DNA from: Psychrobacter sp. PG1
Lineage (GTDB): Bacteria > Pseudomonadota > Gammaproteobacteria > Pseudomonadales > Moraxellaceae
Length of the DNA stretch: 64,000 nucleotides
Reading direction: 5' to 3'
Assembly (NCBI RefSeq): GCF_014897815.1
Contig: NZ_JABUZG010000052.1
Location: 31,020 to 95,019 of the forward strand
Shown here in pieces: positions 47,068-57,011 of this stretch (position 1 is the stretch's first letter; each line of letters begins with the position of its first letter). A program made the position numbers and the translations under genes. The notes under the pieces are model-generated. The model did no database searches. It worked only from the letters and a program-made list of their open reading frames with translations, and had not been told where the DNA came from.

Positions 47068-48471
47068 ATGGCAGACAACGAAAAAACCGACGACTTACTC
47101 AATCAGACACCGCCGCACAATATCGATATTGAAAAGGCATTGCTCGCGTCCTTAATGAGTATCGAAGAGGCGTACGACAAGATTGCTGATATCGTTACCA
47201 AAGATGATTTTTATGCAGGGCGACATCAGTATATTTTTGATGCTATTGCTCATTTAGCGGCAGTCAACGAACCCTATGATACGGTCATGGTACACGACTG
47301 GCTAGAAGCACAAAAACTCCTTAAAAGTGCAGGCGGCGATAGCTACTTGGCAGATATTTTGAGCCAAAGCCCTGCGACCTTGTTTAACCTGACCGCCTAT
47401 GCTCAGCGCGTCCGTGAACTATCTACTCTACGCCAACTGATTACGACTGGCAATGAGATGCTCACGCTCGCCTATAATCCTAAAGACCAGAGCGTCAGTG
47501 ATATTTTAGACAGTGTTGAGGGTAAGATATTTAGCATCAATGAGCAGCATAATAAACGCGCTGAACAGCGTGGACCTGTGGGCATTACGGCTGTTTTGAC
47601 CAACGTTATTGATAAGATTCAAGAGCTAAAATCCAATCCCGATGGCATGATTGGTTTGCAGACGCCGTTTGCTGAGTTGAATAATAAAACCCAAGGCTTG
47701 CAGGCAGGTGACTTAATCATCGTGGCTGCGCGCCCTTCTATGGGTAAAACCACCTTTGCAATGAACTTGGCAGAAGGGATTTTATTTAACGAAGATCTGC
47801 CTGTTGTGGTGTTTTCGATGGAGATGCCTGCTGAGTCTATCGTCATGCGTTTGCTGTCCTCATGGGGCGCGATTAATCAGACGCATCTGCGTTCTGGGCA
47901 AATGAATGAAGATGAATGGGCAAAAATGATGAACGCCATTCAGCACTTGCAATCTAAACATCTCTATATTGATGATAGTACTGCTTTGCCACCCTCTGAG
48001 ATGCGTTCACGCTGCCGCCGTATCGCCAAAAACCATGACGGCAAGCTTGGCGCCATCGTCGTCGATTATCTCCAGTTGATGAAAGTGCCAAACCTAGATG
48101 GCAACCGTGTTGGGGAAATCTCTGAGATTTCACGGAGTCTTAAAGCGCTAGCACGTGAGCTTGAATGCCCTGTTATCGCTTTGTCGCAGCTTAACCGTAG
48201 TCTAGAAAACCGCCCTAACAAGCGTCCTATCATGTCGGATTTGCGTGAATCGGGTGCGATTGAGCAGGATGCGGATTTGATTATGTTCATCTATCGTGAT
48301 GAGGTTTATAATGAGAATACAGACCACAAAGGCGTGGCTGAAATCATTATTGGTAAGCAGCGTAACGGCCCTATCGGTACCATACGTTTGGGCTTTGAAG
48401 GGCAATTTACCCGCTTTATTAACCTAACGCCAGAATACTATCAAAATGTCAGTTTCGAGAATGACGAGTAA
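47068..48471 (+). CDS. dnaB: Replicative DNA helicase
   Basis: Hexameric 5'-3' helicase at the replication fork. 467 aa, E. coli-like, with no intein. N-terminal domain with PPHNIDIEKALLASLM, linker, then RecA-fold: Walker A ARPSMGKTTFAMNLAEG (about 221-237), Walker B GAIVVDYLQLM, and LSQLNRSLENRPNKRPIMSDLRESGAIEQDADL (H4 region, shown only in part by its ends LSQLNR and QDADL). It precedes alr as in E. coli. Confidence 0.98.
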   Translation: MADNEKTDDLLNQTPPHNIDIEKALLASLMSIEEAYDKIADIVTKDDFYAGRHQYIFDAIAHLAAVNEPYDTVMVHDWLEAQKLLKSAGGDSYLADILSQSPATLFNLTAYAQRVRELSTLRQLITTGNEMLTLAYNPKDQSVSDILDSVEGKIFSINEQHNKRAEQRGPVGITAVLTNVIDKIQELKSNPDGMIGLQTPFAELNNKTQGLQAGDLIIVAARPSMGKTTFAMNLAEGILFNEDLPVVVFSMEMPAESIVMRLLSSWGAINQTHLRSGQMNEDEWAKMMNAIQHLQSKHLYIDDSTALPPSEMRSRCRRIAKNHDGKLGAIVVDYLQLMKVPNLDGNRVGEISEISRSLKALARELECPVIALSQLNRSLENRPNKRPIMSDLRESGAIEQDADLIMFIYRDEVYNENTDHKGVAEIIIGKQRNGPIGTIRLGFEGQFTRFINLTPEYYQNVSFENDE

Positions 48472-48558
48472 TCAATCTTATAAAACTTAAGCCTAATAAA
48501 AATCAGCCTGATAAAGACTGAAGCTTAACCATAAGCGAACAAATAGTTTTAATAAAAT

Positions 48559-48597
48559 AGCCAGTGCTGCATTAGCCTAATTGATGCAGTACTGGCT
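48559..48597 (+). terminator. Hairpin between dnaB and alr
   Basis: 14-bp stem with one G-U (48559-48572 with 48584-48597), 11-nt loop, then ttata rather than a pure T-run. It lies 38 nt before the alr ATG. It may end dnaB transcripts or modulate alr. Confidence 0.55.
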
Positions 48598-48634
48598 TTA
48601 TAACTTCATAATTCTACTTATAAAGAAGCCAATT

Positions 48635-49741
48635 ATGCGTACTATCACAATCAAACCACAAGCCATTACTCACAACTTAAACCAAGTTAAGAAAATGGCA
48701 CCAAACTCTAAAGTCCTGGCCATGGTCAAGTCCAATGCTTACGGACATGGTGTGGCAGCGGTATTGCCTGCATTGCACCAAGCAGACGGTATTGGTGTTG
48801 CAACCTTGACTGAGGCGCTAGAAGCTCGGCAGTTAGGCTGGGACAAAACCATTGGTTTGATTGAAGGGGCATTTACCACTGATGAGTGGCAGCAAGCCAT
48901 TGAGCATGATATTAGCTGCGTGATTCACCATGCGCCGCAATTGCAGTGGGCACTCGACAATATCCCACCAGCCAATAGTGCGACCAGAGTGGTTTGGCTT
49001 AAATATAATACTGGTATGAACCGTCTAGGCTTCAACGCTGAAGGTATTATGACAGCGGCTAAGCGCCTGCATGAAGCGGGATATCGGCTGATACTAGCCA
49101 CGCATTTTGCTAATGCCGATGACAGCACTCATCCATTAAATTCAATGCAAATTCAGCGTTTTTCAGATGTATTAAGCACTTTGCAAGAGACTATTAGCAA
49201 CGATATCAAAGGCTCATTATGCAATTCAGCCGGTATCGTTAATTTTCCAGAGCATCATTATGACTGGGTACGTCCCGGCATTATTTTATATGGTAGCGCC
49301 CCTGTCATTGATAAAAGCGCGCATGAATTAGACTTACAGCCAGCGATGGATTTTAGCGCGCAAATTATCGCCCTGCAAACAGTCCATGCAGACAATGCTA
49401 TTGGCTATGGCAGTCGCTGGACAGCGCAGAAAGACGCTAGAACGGCTCTGGTGAGCATTGGATACGGTGATGGTTACCCTCGTGTCATCAGCGATGAAGC
49501 CTATGTCACTGTTATAGATACTACCAACGATCAAAGCTACCGATGTGCAGTCATTGGACGCGTGGCAATGGATATGATTGTCATTGATGTCAGTACCGCA
49601 CCAGAAGACATTGCGTTAGACAGCAAAGTAATACTGTGGGGCGATGCACCGCACGTCGATGAAGTCGCCGCACATGCAGGTACGATTAGCTACGAGCTAC
49701 TCTGCCGCCTAAGCAATCGCCCAAATCGTATACAAGTATAA
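48635..49741 (+). CDS. alr: Alanine racemase
   Basis: PLP enzyme making D-alanine for peptidoglycan. 368 aa from ATG 48635 (MRTITIKPQAI); a farther ATG at 48581 lies inside the hairpin and is unlikely. Motifs: VLAMVKSNAYGHG with the PLP-binding Lys (about residues 32-44), KYNTGMNRLGF, SLCNSAGIV, and the catalytic Tyr in AIGYGSRWTA (about 245-254). MRTITIKPQ/ITHNLNQ is the usual alanine racemase start. dnaB-alr order is conserved in many gammaproteobacteria. Confidence 0.96.
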   Translation: MRTITIKPQAITHNLNQVKKMAPNSKVLAMVKSNAYGHGVAAVLPALHQADGIGVATLTEALEARQLGWDKTIGLIEGAFTTDEWQQAIEHDISCVIHHAPQLQWALDNIPPANSATRVVWLKYNTGMNRLGFNAEGIMTAAKRLHEAGYRLILATHFANADDSTHPLNSMQIQRFSDVLSTLQETISNDIKGSLCNSAGIVNFPEHHYDWVRPGIILYGSAPVIDKSAHELDLQPAMDFSAQIIALQTVHADNAIGYGSRWTAQKDARTALVSIGYGDGYPRVISDEAYVTVIDTTNDQSYRCAVIGRVAMDMIVIDVSTAPEDIALDSKVILWGDAPHVDEVAAHAGTISYELLCRLSNRPNRIQV

Positions 49742-49810
49742 TTATGCTGACCTAATCGCTATCCATTTAATAACTGTTTGCCAGACTGATAAATCACGGC
49801 AAATTGGACA

Positions 49811-49838
49811 TTTACATTAAGCCTAATTGCGCTATACT
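49811..49838 (+). promoter_or_regulatory. Candidate promoter of argF
   Basis: TTTACA (49811-49816), 16-nt spacer, TATACT (49833-49838), each 5/6 to consensus. It would start about 85 nt before the gene. No clear ArgR box was seen. Confidence 0.55.
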
Positions 49839-49930
49839 AAAAGTTTGTTGTCACCCCAGTATACGCACTGACGCGATACTATTAAAGACTGATGACGTTT
49901 CACTGACTGCGATCGACTGCTAGGATTACT

Positions 49931-50848
49931 ATGAGTTTGCGCCATTTTTTGACCTTATCTGATTTAACCAAACAAGAATTAGAAAACCTTATAAAACGCG
50001 CCAGCGAATTACGTAAGATGCAACATGCTGGCGAGATATATCAGCCTTTTGTTGGTCGTACGCTAGGTATGATTTTTGAAAAATCCTCAACCCGCACGCG
50101 TATTTCTTTTGAAACAGGTATGGGTCAGTTTGGTGGTAGTGCTATCTTTTTGTCGCCAAATGATACCCAGCTTGGGCGTGGTGAGCCGCTAGAAGACTCT
50201 GCCCGTGTGATCTCTAGCATGGTCGATATCATCATGATTCGTACCTTTGGTCACGAAAAAGTTGAGACCTTTGCTGAATACTCAAGCGTGCCTATTATCA
50301 ATGCTTTAACTGACGAATTTCATCCTTGCCAGCTACTGGCAGACATGCAAACCTATTATGAGCATCGCGGTAGTATCGAAAATAAAATCGTCACGTGGGT
50401 CGGTGATGGCAATAATATGTGCGCATCGTATATGCAAGCGGCTCATCAATTTGGTTTTGAGCTACGCGTCGCTGCGCCTTATGGGTTTGAGCCTGACCCT
50501 GAGCTGATGAAACGCTTCTCGCATTGCGTCAGTATTGTCGAAAACGTACAAGAAGCCGCGAAAGATTCAAATTTAATTGTCACCGATGTATGGGCAAGCA
50601 TGGGACAAGAGTCTGAACAAAACACTCGTGCGCGCCGTTTTGCCGCTTATCAAGTAACGCCATCGCTATTGGACAAAGCCGATCCTGAAGTGGTATTTAT
50701 GCATTGTCTACCCGCGCATCGTGGTGAGGAGATCTCTCATGATATGCTTGACGATCCACGCTCAGTGGTATGGGATGAAGCAGAGAACCGCTTACATGCG
50801 CAAAAAGCCTTGATGGAATTTTTGCTAAAAGATAAAATTAAACTTTAA
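49931..50848 (+). CDS. argF: Ornithine carbamoyltransferase, anabolic
   Basis: Forms citrulline from ornithine and carbamoyl phosphate in arginine synthesis; cytoplasmic trimer. 305 aa. Motifs: [13 protein letters not shown] (carbamoyl-phosphate site, about residues 51-63), [11 protein letters not shown] (about 130-140), TDVWASMG and [13 protein letters not shown]. Short length and lack of catabolic features favour the anabolic type (ArgF rather than ArcB). Monocistronic: promoter at 49811 and terminator at 50888. Confidence 0.95.
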   Translation: MSLRHFLTLSDLTKQELENLIKRASELRKMQHAGEIYQPFVGRTLGMIFEKSSTRTRISFETGMGQFGGSAIFLSPNDTQLGRGEPLEDSARVISSMVDIIMIRTFGHEKVETFAEYSSVPIINALTDEFHPCQLLADMQTYYEHRGSIENKIVTWVGDGNNMCASYMQAAHQFGFELRVAAPYGFEPDPELMKRFSHCVSIVENVQEAAKDSNLIVTDVWASMGQESEQNTRARRFAAYQVTPSLLDKADPEVVFMHCLPAHRGEEISHDMLDDPRSVVWDEAENRLHAQKALMEFLLKDKIKL

Positions 50849-50887
50849 ACAATGTAGCCATAATCTATTTATGGAAGAGTAAGTACG

Positions 50888-50924
50888 AAAAAGGCAGACC
50901 ACATTTAGTGTGATCTGCCTTTTT
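50888..50924. terminator. Bidirectional terminator between argF and rpiA
   Basis: 16-bp stem with one G-U (50888-50903 with 50909-50924), TTTAG loop. A-run on the left and T-run on the right serve both convergent genes. Confidence 0.9.
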
Positions 50925-50980
50925 ATTTTCTGATGAACGATAAGCCACTGCTTAACCGGTTTTTAACGAGTAAGCATTTT

Positions 50981-51640
50981 TTAACGAATAAGTGTCGTCA
51001 CACCATTACTACCTGCTTTCAGCAATACATCAGCTTGATTAGCTGCAAATATACCATTACACACGACACCCACAATATTATTCAGCTCTTTTTCAAGCTC
51101 TATTGGATTACTCACATCCAAATCATAAGTATCTAAGATAACATTACCATAATCAGTCACAAAATCTTCGCGGTAAACTGGCTCACCGCCCATACGGGCT
51201 AATTGCCGTGCGACATAAGAACGTGCTTGCGGCAGTACCTCAATAGGAACAGGAAACTCGCGACCTAGCACCTCAACGCTTTTGCTCTCATCAACCATAC
51301 ATATAAACTTGTTAGAAGCCGCTGCCACGATTTTCTCACGAGTGAGCGCGCCGCCGCCGCCTTTTATCAATTGCAAATGCTCATTGACCTCATCTGCCCC
51401 ATCGATATAAATATCAAGCGTACCAGCAAAGTTCAAATCCACTATTTCAATACCAAGGGCACGAAGTTTGTCTTCAGTGACCTGTGAGCTAGCCACCGCG
51501 CCAGCAAGCTTTACAGTTGGCAATAATTCAATCAAACAGTTGACCGTACTGCCTGTGCCTACTCCAAGTATCATGCCATCTTCGACATAGTTTAGAGCCG
51601 CTTTGGCTGCGGCTTGCTTTTGTGCTTGCTGATCACTCAT
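50981..51640 (-). CDS. rpiA: Ribose-5-phosphate isomerase A
   Basis: Interconverts ribose 5-phosphate and ribulose 5-phosphate. 219 aa from ATG 51640, equal to the E. coli enzyme; an upstream ATG to 51712 would add 24 hydrophobic residues without family match. Motifs: [17 protein letters not shown] (phosphate loop), [23 protein letters not shown] IDGADE with catalytic Asp, and [15 protein letters not shown]. An AAGGA ribosome site lies just upstream of the ATG pair. Converges on argF. Confidence 0.96.
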   Translation of the reverse strand: MSDQQAQKQAAAKAALNYVEDGMILGVGTGSTVNCLIELLPTVKLAGAVASSQVTEDKLRALGIEIVDLNFAGTLDIYIDGADEVNEHLQLIKGGGGALTREKIVAAASNKFICMVDESKSVEVLGREFPVPIEVLPQARSYVARQLARMGGEPVYREDFVTDYGNVILDTYDLDVSNPIELEKELNNIVGVVCNGIFAANQADVLLKAGSNGVTTLIR

Positions 51641-51779
51641 CATAAGTCCTTGGCAAAATAAACGTATCGCTTTAAAAAAAGTAAAGGGTAAAAAGGTAAA
51701 ATGCGCCGCCATTATACCCGATGAGCTTAATGAATGTCAGCGTAATAGCCACGCTAATCGCAAGACATTCATTCAGATT

Positions 51780-53090
51780 TTAAAATGTAGATAGATAGGG
51801 CAACCAAACAACCAAAGCCAGTAGCGTGACCAATAGTACGGGCGGGGTAATAAGCAGTCCAATTTTCATATACTGCCCCCAACTGATTTTATAGTCTTTT
51901 TCTGCCAATACATGGAGCCACAATAAAGTCGCAAGGCTACCTATAGGTGTGAATTTCGGCCCCAAGTCATTACCAATCACGTTGGCATAAATCATGAGCT
52001 CTCGAGTGGCAGCGGATACTTGCGCGCTATCAATCGCCAATGCACCTACTAAAGTAGACGGCATATTATTCATGACAGAGGCTACAATAGCAGAGAGGAA
52101 TCCAGTTCCTACTGTTGCGATGACCGTACCCTGCTGCCCCAACCAATTCAAAACTTGAGCACCATAGGCAGTCAATCCTGCATTGCCCAAGCCATAAACA
52201 ACCAAGTACATACCGATTGAAAATAATACGATTTGCCAAGGCGCTTGACGCAGGATATCAGATACAGAAACAATAGCATCACGCCCTCCTTGCCACCAGC
52301 GACCTGCAATTGCCATTAATATTAACGCCGCCACTCCTGTCACCAAGGAGATAGCAATGCCCAATGACTCAGTCGTAAAGTAGGCAATAAGTAGCAACGC
52401 GAGCAGTGGAAAGGCCGCTTTAAAGACCAACGGATCTTCAATCGCAGACTCGGGCGCACTCAAATCAGCAAGTGAGTAGTGTTTTGGAATGTGCCGCGCA
52501 TAGACCACCCATAATACGGCGAGCGTCGCCAATACAGAGACAATATTGACCGGTATCATCACTGCTGCATAACGACCAAACCCAATGTCAAAATAATTAG
52601 CACTAACGATATTGACCAGATTAGAAGTGACTAACGGCAGACTTGCGGTATCAGCAATGAAACCTGTTGCGATAATGAAAGCCAAAGCAGATGGTGGTGA
52701 GAATTTGAGACGCAGTAAGATAGCGATGACAATCGGTGTCAGTAGCAATGCTGCCCCATCATTGGCAAAAAACGCCGAGATAAACGCACCTAAAATCACA
52801 ATCATAGGAAACAGCAAACGTCCTTGCCCATTGCCTAGCCTAGCCACATGCAGCGCTGCCCAGCCAAAAAATCCTGCTTTATCTAAGATAAGCGAGATGA
52901 TGATAAGCGCCACAAAGGTAAAAGTCGCATCCCAAACGATGTCCCACACAATGCCAATATCGGAGAGCTTTACCACGCCAAAAGCCAAGGCTATCAACGC
53001 ACCACCCATTGCACTCCAGCCAATACCCAGTCCTTTGGGCTGCCATATCACTAAAACCAAAGTCACGATAAATATAATCAATGCGATCAT
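51780..53090 (-). CDS. arsB: Arsenite efflux pump ArsB
   Basis: Inner-membrane arsenite/antimonite antiporter of the ArsB type, 436 aa with about 12 hydrophobic spans. Recognisable family stretches: [35 protein letters not shown] (conserved NDGAAL loop), [24 protein letters not shown], and [19 protein letters not shown]. No ArsA ATPase gene is adjacent, so it would work as a proton-coupled carrier. It lies 81 nt after arsH, last gene of the ars operon. Confidence 0.95.
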   Translation of the reverse strand: MIALIIFIVTLVLVIWQPKGLGIGWSAMGGALIALAFGVVKLSDIGIVWDIVWDATFTFVALIIISLILDKAGFFGWAALHVARLGNGQGRLLFPMIVILGAFISAFFANDGAALLLTPIVIAILLRLKFSPPSALAFIIATGFIADTASLPLVTSNLVNIVSANYFDIGFGRYAAVMIPVNIVSVLATLAVLWVVYARHIPKHYSLADLSAPESAIEDPLVFKAAFPLLALLLIAYFTTESLGIAISLVTGVAALILMAIAGRWWQGGRDAIVSVSDILRQAPWQIVLFSIGMYLVVYGLGNAGLTAYGAQVLNWLGQQGTVIATVGTGFLSAIVASVMNNMPSTLVGALAIDSAQVSAATRELMIYANVIGNDLGPKFTPIGSLATLLWLHVLAEKDYKISWGQYMKIGLLITPPVLLVTLLALVVWLPYLSTF

Positions 53091-53171
53091 TGAGTAACCT
53101 TTTTAGGCTTAATTATTATAAGAACAATTATGTAAGAGCAATTATTAGAAAATGAATGATCAGAGGATACA

Positions 53172-53918
53172 TTAGAGTGATTTTTGATTGACGCGCTGCG
53201 ACAGCTCCTCTGCGCTTTCTACTCGTTCAGAGTAGCGGTCAGTCAGATAGGCTGAGCGTCCACGAGTCAACCAAGTGAATTTCACCAACTCCTCACAAAC
53301 ATCCACGAGACGCAAATATAAAGGAGACTTATCCATACGATCATCGTCGTTAAATTCCAAAAAAGCTTTAGGAATAGAGGACTGATTGGGTATGGTAATC
53401 ATCCGCATCCAACGCCCAAGAATGCGCAATTGGTTGACCGTATTGAAGCTTTGGCTGCCACCGCTGACTTGCATCACTGCCAAAGTTTTGCCTTGAGTTG
53501 GACGTACACCACCTAATGACAATGGAATCCAGTCAATTTGTGCTTTCATAATACTGGTCATACTGCCATGACGCTCTGGGCTCACCCACAGCATACCTTC
53601 TGACCACTGCGCCAACTCTCGCAGCTCTTGTACTTTTGGATGATCGGCATCAGCAGCATCAGGCAATGGTAAACCCGTCGGATCAAAGGTTCGAACCTCA
53701 CAACCATACCAACGCAACAGACGGCTCGCTTCTTCACTGGCCAGTTTAGAGAATGAGCGCTGGCGTAGAGAGCCGTATAGCACCAATATTTTAGGCGCAT
53801 GGCGCGGGTCATTTGCACCAATTAAAGACTCAATATCGATAGGCTGTATACTGTCTGCATCAATGTTGGGCAAATCACCCAAATCGATCACATCTAAATC
53901 TGCTGTTTTATTTGCCAT
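53172..53918 (-). CDS. arsH: ArsH NADPH-dependent flavoprotein
   Basis: 248 aa FMN reductase of the ArsH type, associated with resistance to arsenicals; members oxidise trivalent organoarsenicals. Motifs: [18 protein letters not shown] (FMN phosphate loop, about residues 49-66), [44 protein letters not shown]. Its start overlaps the arsC stop by 11 nt, so translational coupling is likely. Confidence 0.95.
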   Translation of the reverse strand: MANKTADLDVIDLGDLPNIDADSIQPIDIESLIGANDPRHAPKILVLYGSLRQRSFSKLASEEASRLLRWYGCEVRTFDPTGLPLPDAADADHPKVQELRELAQWSEGMLWVSPERHGSMTSIMKAQIDWIPLSLGGVRPTQGKTLAVMQVSGGSQSFNTVNQLRILGRWMRMITIPNQSSIPKAFLEFNDDDRMDKSPLYLRLVDVCEELVKFTWLTRGRSAYLTDRYSERVESAEELSQRVNQKSL

Positions 53919-54312
53919 GATAAATCACTTCCCCATCTTCTTTAGTGAAGCTGCTCACGGGATTCTCTAACAACTCAAATACACGCTCTGAGGGGCGGCA
54001 TAATGCCGCGCCTTTATTGGTGACCACGATAGGACGATTGATTAAAATAGGATGGGCAATCATCGCATCAATGATTTGATCGTCAGACAGTTCAAGATTG
54101 TCTAATCCTAGCTCATCATTGACAGGCTCTTTGCTTCGTAACAGCTCTCTTGGTGAAAGGTTTATCTTTGCCAATAGCTCAACTAAATAATCACGGCTTG
54201 GTGGGGTTTTAAGATATTCAATCACTTCTGGATTTTCGCCTGATGCTTTCATGATGGCCAATGTATTGCGAGACGTACCGCATTTTGGATTGTGAAAGAT
54301 TAATGATTTCAT
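53908..54312 (-). CDS. arsC: Arsenate reductase (glutaredoxin-type)
   Basis: Reduces arsenate to arsenite for export by ArsB. 134 aa from ATG 54312 ([12 protein letters not shown]); E. coli ArsC is 141 aa. The catalytic Cys sits in [11 protein letters not shown] (about residue 11), and the arginine positions in PPSRDYL, LLRSKEP and [17 protein letters not shown] fit the family. An ORF start further upstream (54375) would overlap arsR and lacks family sequence, so it is rejected. Co-transcribed with arsR and arsH. Confidence 0.93.
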   Translation of the reverse strand: MKSLIFHNPKCGTSRNTLAIMKASGENPEVIEYLKTPPSRDYLVELLAKINLSPRELLRSKEPVNDELGLDNLELSDDQIIDAMIAHPILINRPIVVTNKGAALCRPSERVFELLENPVSSFTKEDGEVIYHGK

Positions 54313-54367
54313 AGCAATCTCACTTATTGTCTGAATATGTTGTTTGAGTTCTGAATATATAGCTATA

Positions 54368-54730
54368 TTACTCACTGTTTACGTCATTAGTATTAACGAC
54401 CCCACATCCGCTCAGACTATCCATAAGAGACGCACACAATTCTGGATGTCCCGCACAACAATCTTGCAGTAAAAACTGAATAACCTCCTCCATATGTGAC
54501 AGTGAGGCGCGATAAATTATCTGCCGGCTTTGACGTTGAGACACCACCCACCCTGCTCGTGCCAGCACTGATAAATGCGCTGACATTGTGTTATGAGGCA
54601 CAGACAGTTTGCGAGCTATTTCACCTGCTGGCAGACCAACGGGCTCTTGGCTGACAAGCAACCTAAAAGCTTTTAGACGAGTATCTTGAGAGAGCGCAGC
54701 AAAGCTTGCGATAGCATTAGTTATTTCCAT
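54368..54730 (-). CDS. arsR: Arsenic-responsive repressor ArsR
   Basis: 120 aa winged-helix repressor of the ars operon. HTH region SVPHNTMSAHLSVLARAGWV (about residues 43-62) is followed by the wing SQRQSRQIIYRAS. The classical ELCVCDL metal site in the recognition helix is absent. Instead DCCAGHPELC (90-99) clusters three Cys near the C-terminus, with a fourth at 109, resembling the C-terminal arsenite site of the Acidithiobacillus-type ArsR. It is the first gene of arsR-arsC-arsH-arsB and its start lies at the edge of its own operator. Confidence 0.94.
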   Translation of the reverse strand: MEITNAIASFAALSQDTRLKAFRLLVSQEPVGLPAGEIARKLSVPHNTMSAHLSVLARAGWVVSQRQSRQIIYRASLSHMEEVIQFLLQDCCAGHPELCASLMDSLSGCGVVNTNDVNSE

Positions 54731-54765
54731 ATGTCCAATAATACAGACATATGAAAATAATTCAA
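54728..54765 (-). promoter_or_regulatory. ars promoter with overlapping inverted-repeat operator
   Basis: On the minus strand TTGAAT (54760-54765), 16-nt spacer, TATTAT (54738-54743) forms a promoter. A perfect inverted repeat CATATGTC-N10-GACATATG (54728-54753) spans the spacer, the -10 and the start codon, a suitable ArsR operator. Confidence 0.7.
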
Positions 54766-54925
54766 TATTTTATTTAAAATAACATTGAGATAAAACCACC
54801 CTATCTTTCATCAAAACTTAAAATCGCTGCAAAAACTGCAATAGGGTCTTGCAAGACCGTTAAAATCAGCATAGGCTAATCTATTTAATTTTTCTATTCA
54901 TCCATACTTTTTATTAGGGAACATT

Positions 54926-56479
54926 ATGCTGTCACATTGGGTACGAGCCATCTTGCAAGCCACCGTCTATGACGTGGCAATTCAAACACCACTTGAAGCG
55001 GCACCCAAGCTGACCCAACGTTTTGCTAATGACATTCGTTTTAAACGCGAAGACTTGCAACCGGTCAAATCCTTTAAATTGCGTGGTGCCTATAATCGAA
55101 TTAGTCAGTTAAGTGATGAGCAAAAAGTACGCGGCGTCATTTGCGCCTCAGCAGGTAATCATGCCCAAGGGGTTGCTTATTCTGCCCGTAAGCTTGCCCT
55201 AAACAATATCATTGTGATGCCGACCACCACCCCTGACATTAAAGTCGATGCCGTTAAAGCACTGGGCGGTAATGTCGATTTATATGGTGATAGCTTCGAT
55301 GAAGCCAACCGTTATGCAATCAATCGCGCTGAAACAGAAGGTCTGACCTTTATCCCACCTTACGATGATGAATTGGTCATTGCCGGACAAGGCACCATTG
55401 GTCTTGAGCTAACCCAGCAATGGCGCAACATGGATTATGTGTTTGTTGCGGTTGGTGGTGGTGGTCTCATCTCAGGTGTCGCGGCATTCTTAGGTGAAGT
55501 TGCGCCGCATGTCAAAGTGATTGCGGTGGAAGCAGAGCAGTCCGCTTCTCTTAAAGCGGCGCTTGAAGCCAATGAGCGCGTTAAGCTTGAGCAAGTTGGA
55601 CTGTTCGTCGACGGCGTGGCAGTTGCTCAAATCGGTGAATTACCATTTGAAATTGTTCGTATGCAAAAGAGTGATAAGTCAGGTCCTTTAGTCGAGCCTG
55701 AAGTCGTGACTTGTACCAATGACGAAGTATGTGCGGCGGTTAAAGACATCTTTGAAGAAAATCGCAGTATCGTTGAGCCTGCGGGCGCGTTACCCGTTGC
55801 TGGCATGAAAAAATATATCGAAGCCCATAATCTGCAAGGTAAAAACTGCGTTGGTATTATTTGCGGTGCCAATATGAATTTTGACCGCCTACGTTATATC
55901 GCTGAGCGTACTGAGATTGGTGAGAAAAAAGAAGCCATCTTTGGTGTGACAATTCCTGAGCAGACAGGCGCTTTCTTAAATTTCTGCCGTAGCTTACATG
56001 GACGCAATATCACTGAGTTTAATTATCGCGCCGATAGCAAAAAATCACCTGACTCTATGGAACCTGCAGCAATATTTGTCGGTATCGCACTAAAAGAAGG
56101 CGACAAAGAGCGTAAAACCATTCGCACCCAATTGGCAGCTGATGGCTACACGGCTCATGATCTGACCGATGATGATATTGCCAAATCGCATATCCGCCAT
56201 TTGATTGGTGGTCATGCACATGTTGCAAACGAGCAATTATTAAGTGTGGTTTTCCCTGAACGTCCAGGGGCATTGCTGAAGTTTTTAGAAAAACTGGGTG
56301 ATGACTTTAATATCACTTTGTTTCATTATCGCAATCATGGTGCCGCCGAAGGTCGCGTATTGGTCGGTTTGCAAGCGTCTGAAGGTAACTCTCGCCAATT
56401 ACAAGACGCGTTACTCGATATCGGCTATGACTGCACCATGCTCAATGACAATATTGGTTATCAATTATTTTTGAAATAA
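54926..56479 (+). CDS. ilvA: Threonine deaminase, biosynthetic
   Basis: PLP enzyme making 2-oxobutanoate for isoleucine synthesis. 517 aa: catalytic domain (about 1-330) plus two C-terminal ACT-like regulatory domains (about 335-410 and 430-515), the feedback-regulated biosynthetic type. Motifs: FKREDLQPVKSFKLRGAYN with the PLP Lys (about residue 50), SAGNHAQGVAYSA, and VAVGGGGLISGVA. The regulatory half has GVTIPEQTGAFLNFCRSL and SVVFPERPGALLKFLEKL. Divergent from the ars operon. Confidence 0.95.
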   Translation: MLSHWVRAILQATVYDVAIQTPLEAAPKLTQRFANDIRFKREDLQPVKSFKLRGAYNRISQLSDEQKVRGVICASAGNHAQGVAYSARKLALNNIIVMPTTTPDIKVDAVKALGGNVDLYGDSFDEANRYAINRAETEGLTFIPPYDDELVIAGQGTIGLELTQQWRNMDYVFVAVGGGGLISGVAAFLGEVAPHVKVIAVEAEQSASLKAALEANERVKLEQVGLFVDGVAVAQIGELPFEIVRMQKSDKSGPLVEPEVVTCTNDEVCAAVKDIFEENRSIVEPAGALPVAGMKKYIEAHNLQGKNCVGIICGANMNFDRLRYIAERTEIGEKKEAIFGVTIPEQTGAFLNFCRSLHGRNITEFNYRADSKKSPDSMEPAAIFVGIALKEGDKERKTIRTQLAADGYTAHDLTDDDIAKSHIRHLIGGHAHVANEQLLSVVFPERPGALLKFLEKLGDDFNITLFHYRNHGAAEGRVLVGLQASEGNSRQLQDALLDIGYDCTMLNDNIGYQLFLK

Positions 56480-56604
56480 AAATAGACTATCAATCCATCA
56501 ATGGCTGTTTGTTAATCACCAAAAAGCCGCCATTGATGAATGAATAGTGATTATGTATTGGTAGCTTTCATTAATTCATAGCGACCATGACTAGGTAATA
56601 AACC

Positions 56605-56982
56605 GTGACTCAAAAGATATTGATCTTTGTATTATTACTGGTTTTAGCACTTTTGGGTTATAAGATGCTGCAACCTGACAACACGAACAGTAACCCTATC
56701 GCTGACGTTACGACTGATACTCCAGTTGACGCTGCTTTTACCTCAACTGATCTGGATGACATACCGCCAACGTACGTCGATTCAGATGCAACGTCAACAT
56801 CAGTCTCGGCAGTAAAACCAGTACTCACGTCATCAGCATCAAGCTTTACCTGTGATGGCAGGAAGCATTGCTCTCAGATGACGTCATGCGCAGAAGCTAC
56901 TTACTTTATACAACACTGCCCGAATACCAAAATGGATGGTAACAATGATGGTATTCCATGTGAGCAGCAGTGGTGTCACTGA
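56605..56982 (+). CDS. Excalibur-domain exported protein
   Basis: 125 aa. One N-terminal span (ILIFVLLLVLALLGYKML) serves as signal or anchor. A Thr/Ser/Asp-rich linker follows (about 25-78). The C-terminal ~45 residues form an Excalibur calcium-binding module: FTCDGRKHCSQMTSCAEATYF, then HCPNTKMDGNNDGIPCEQQWC with the DxDxDG-type loop and six to seven Cys. GTG start. Function unknown; the domain is usually extracellular. Confidence 0.82.
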   Translation: MTQKILIFVLLLVLALLGYKMLQPDNTNSNPIADVTTDTPVDAAFTSTDLDDIPPTYVDSDATSTSVSAVKPVLTSSASSFTCDGRKHCSQMTSCAEATYFIQHCPNTKMDGNNDGIPCEQQWCH

Positions 56983-57011
56983 TTTCATGTCAAATATAAA
57001 CTGAGAACAGC

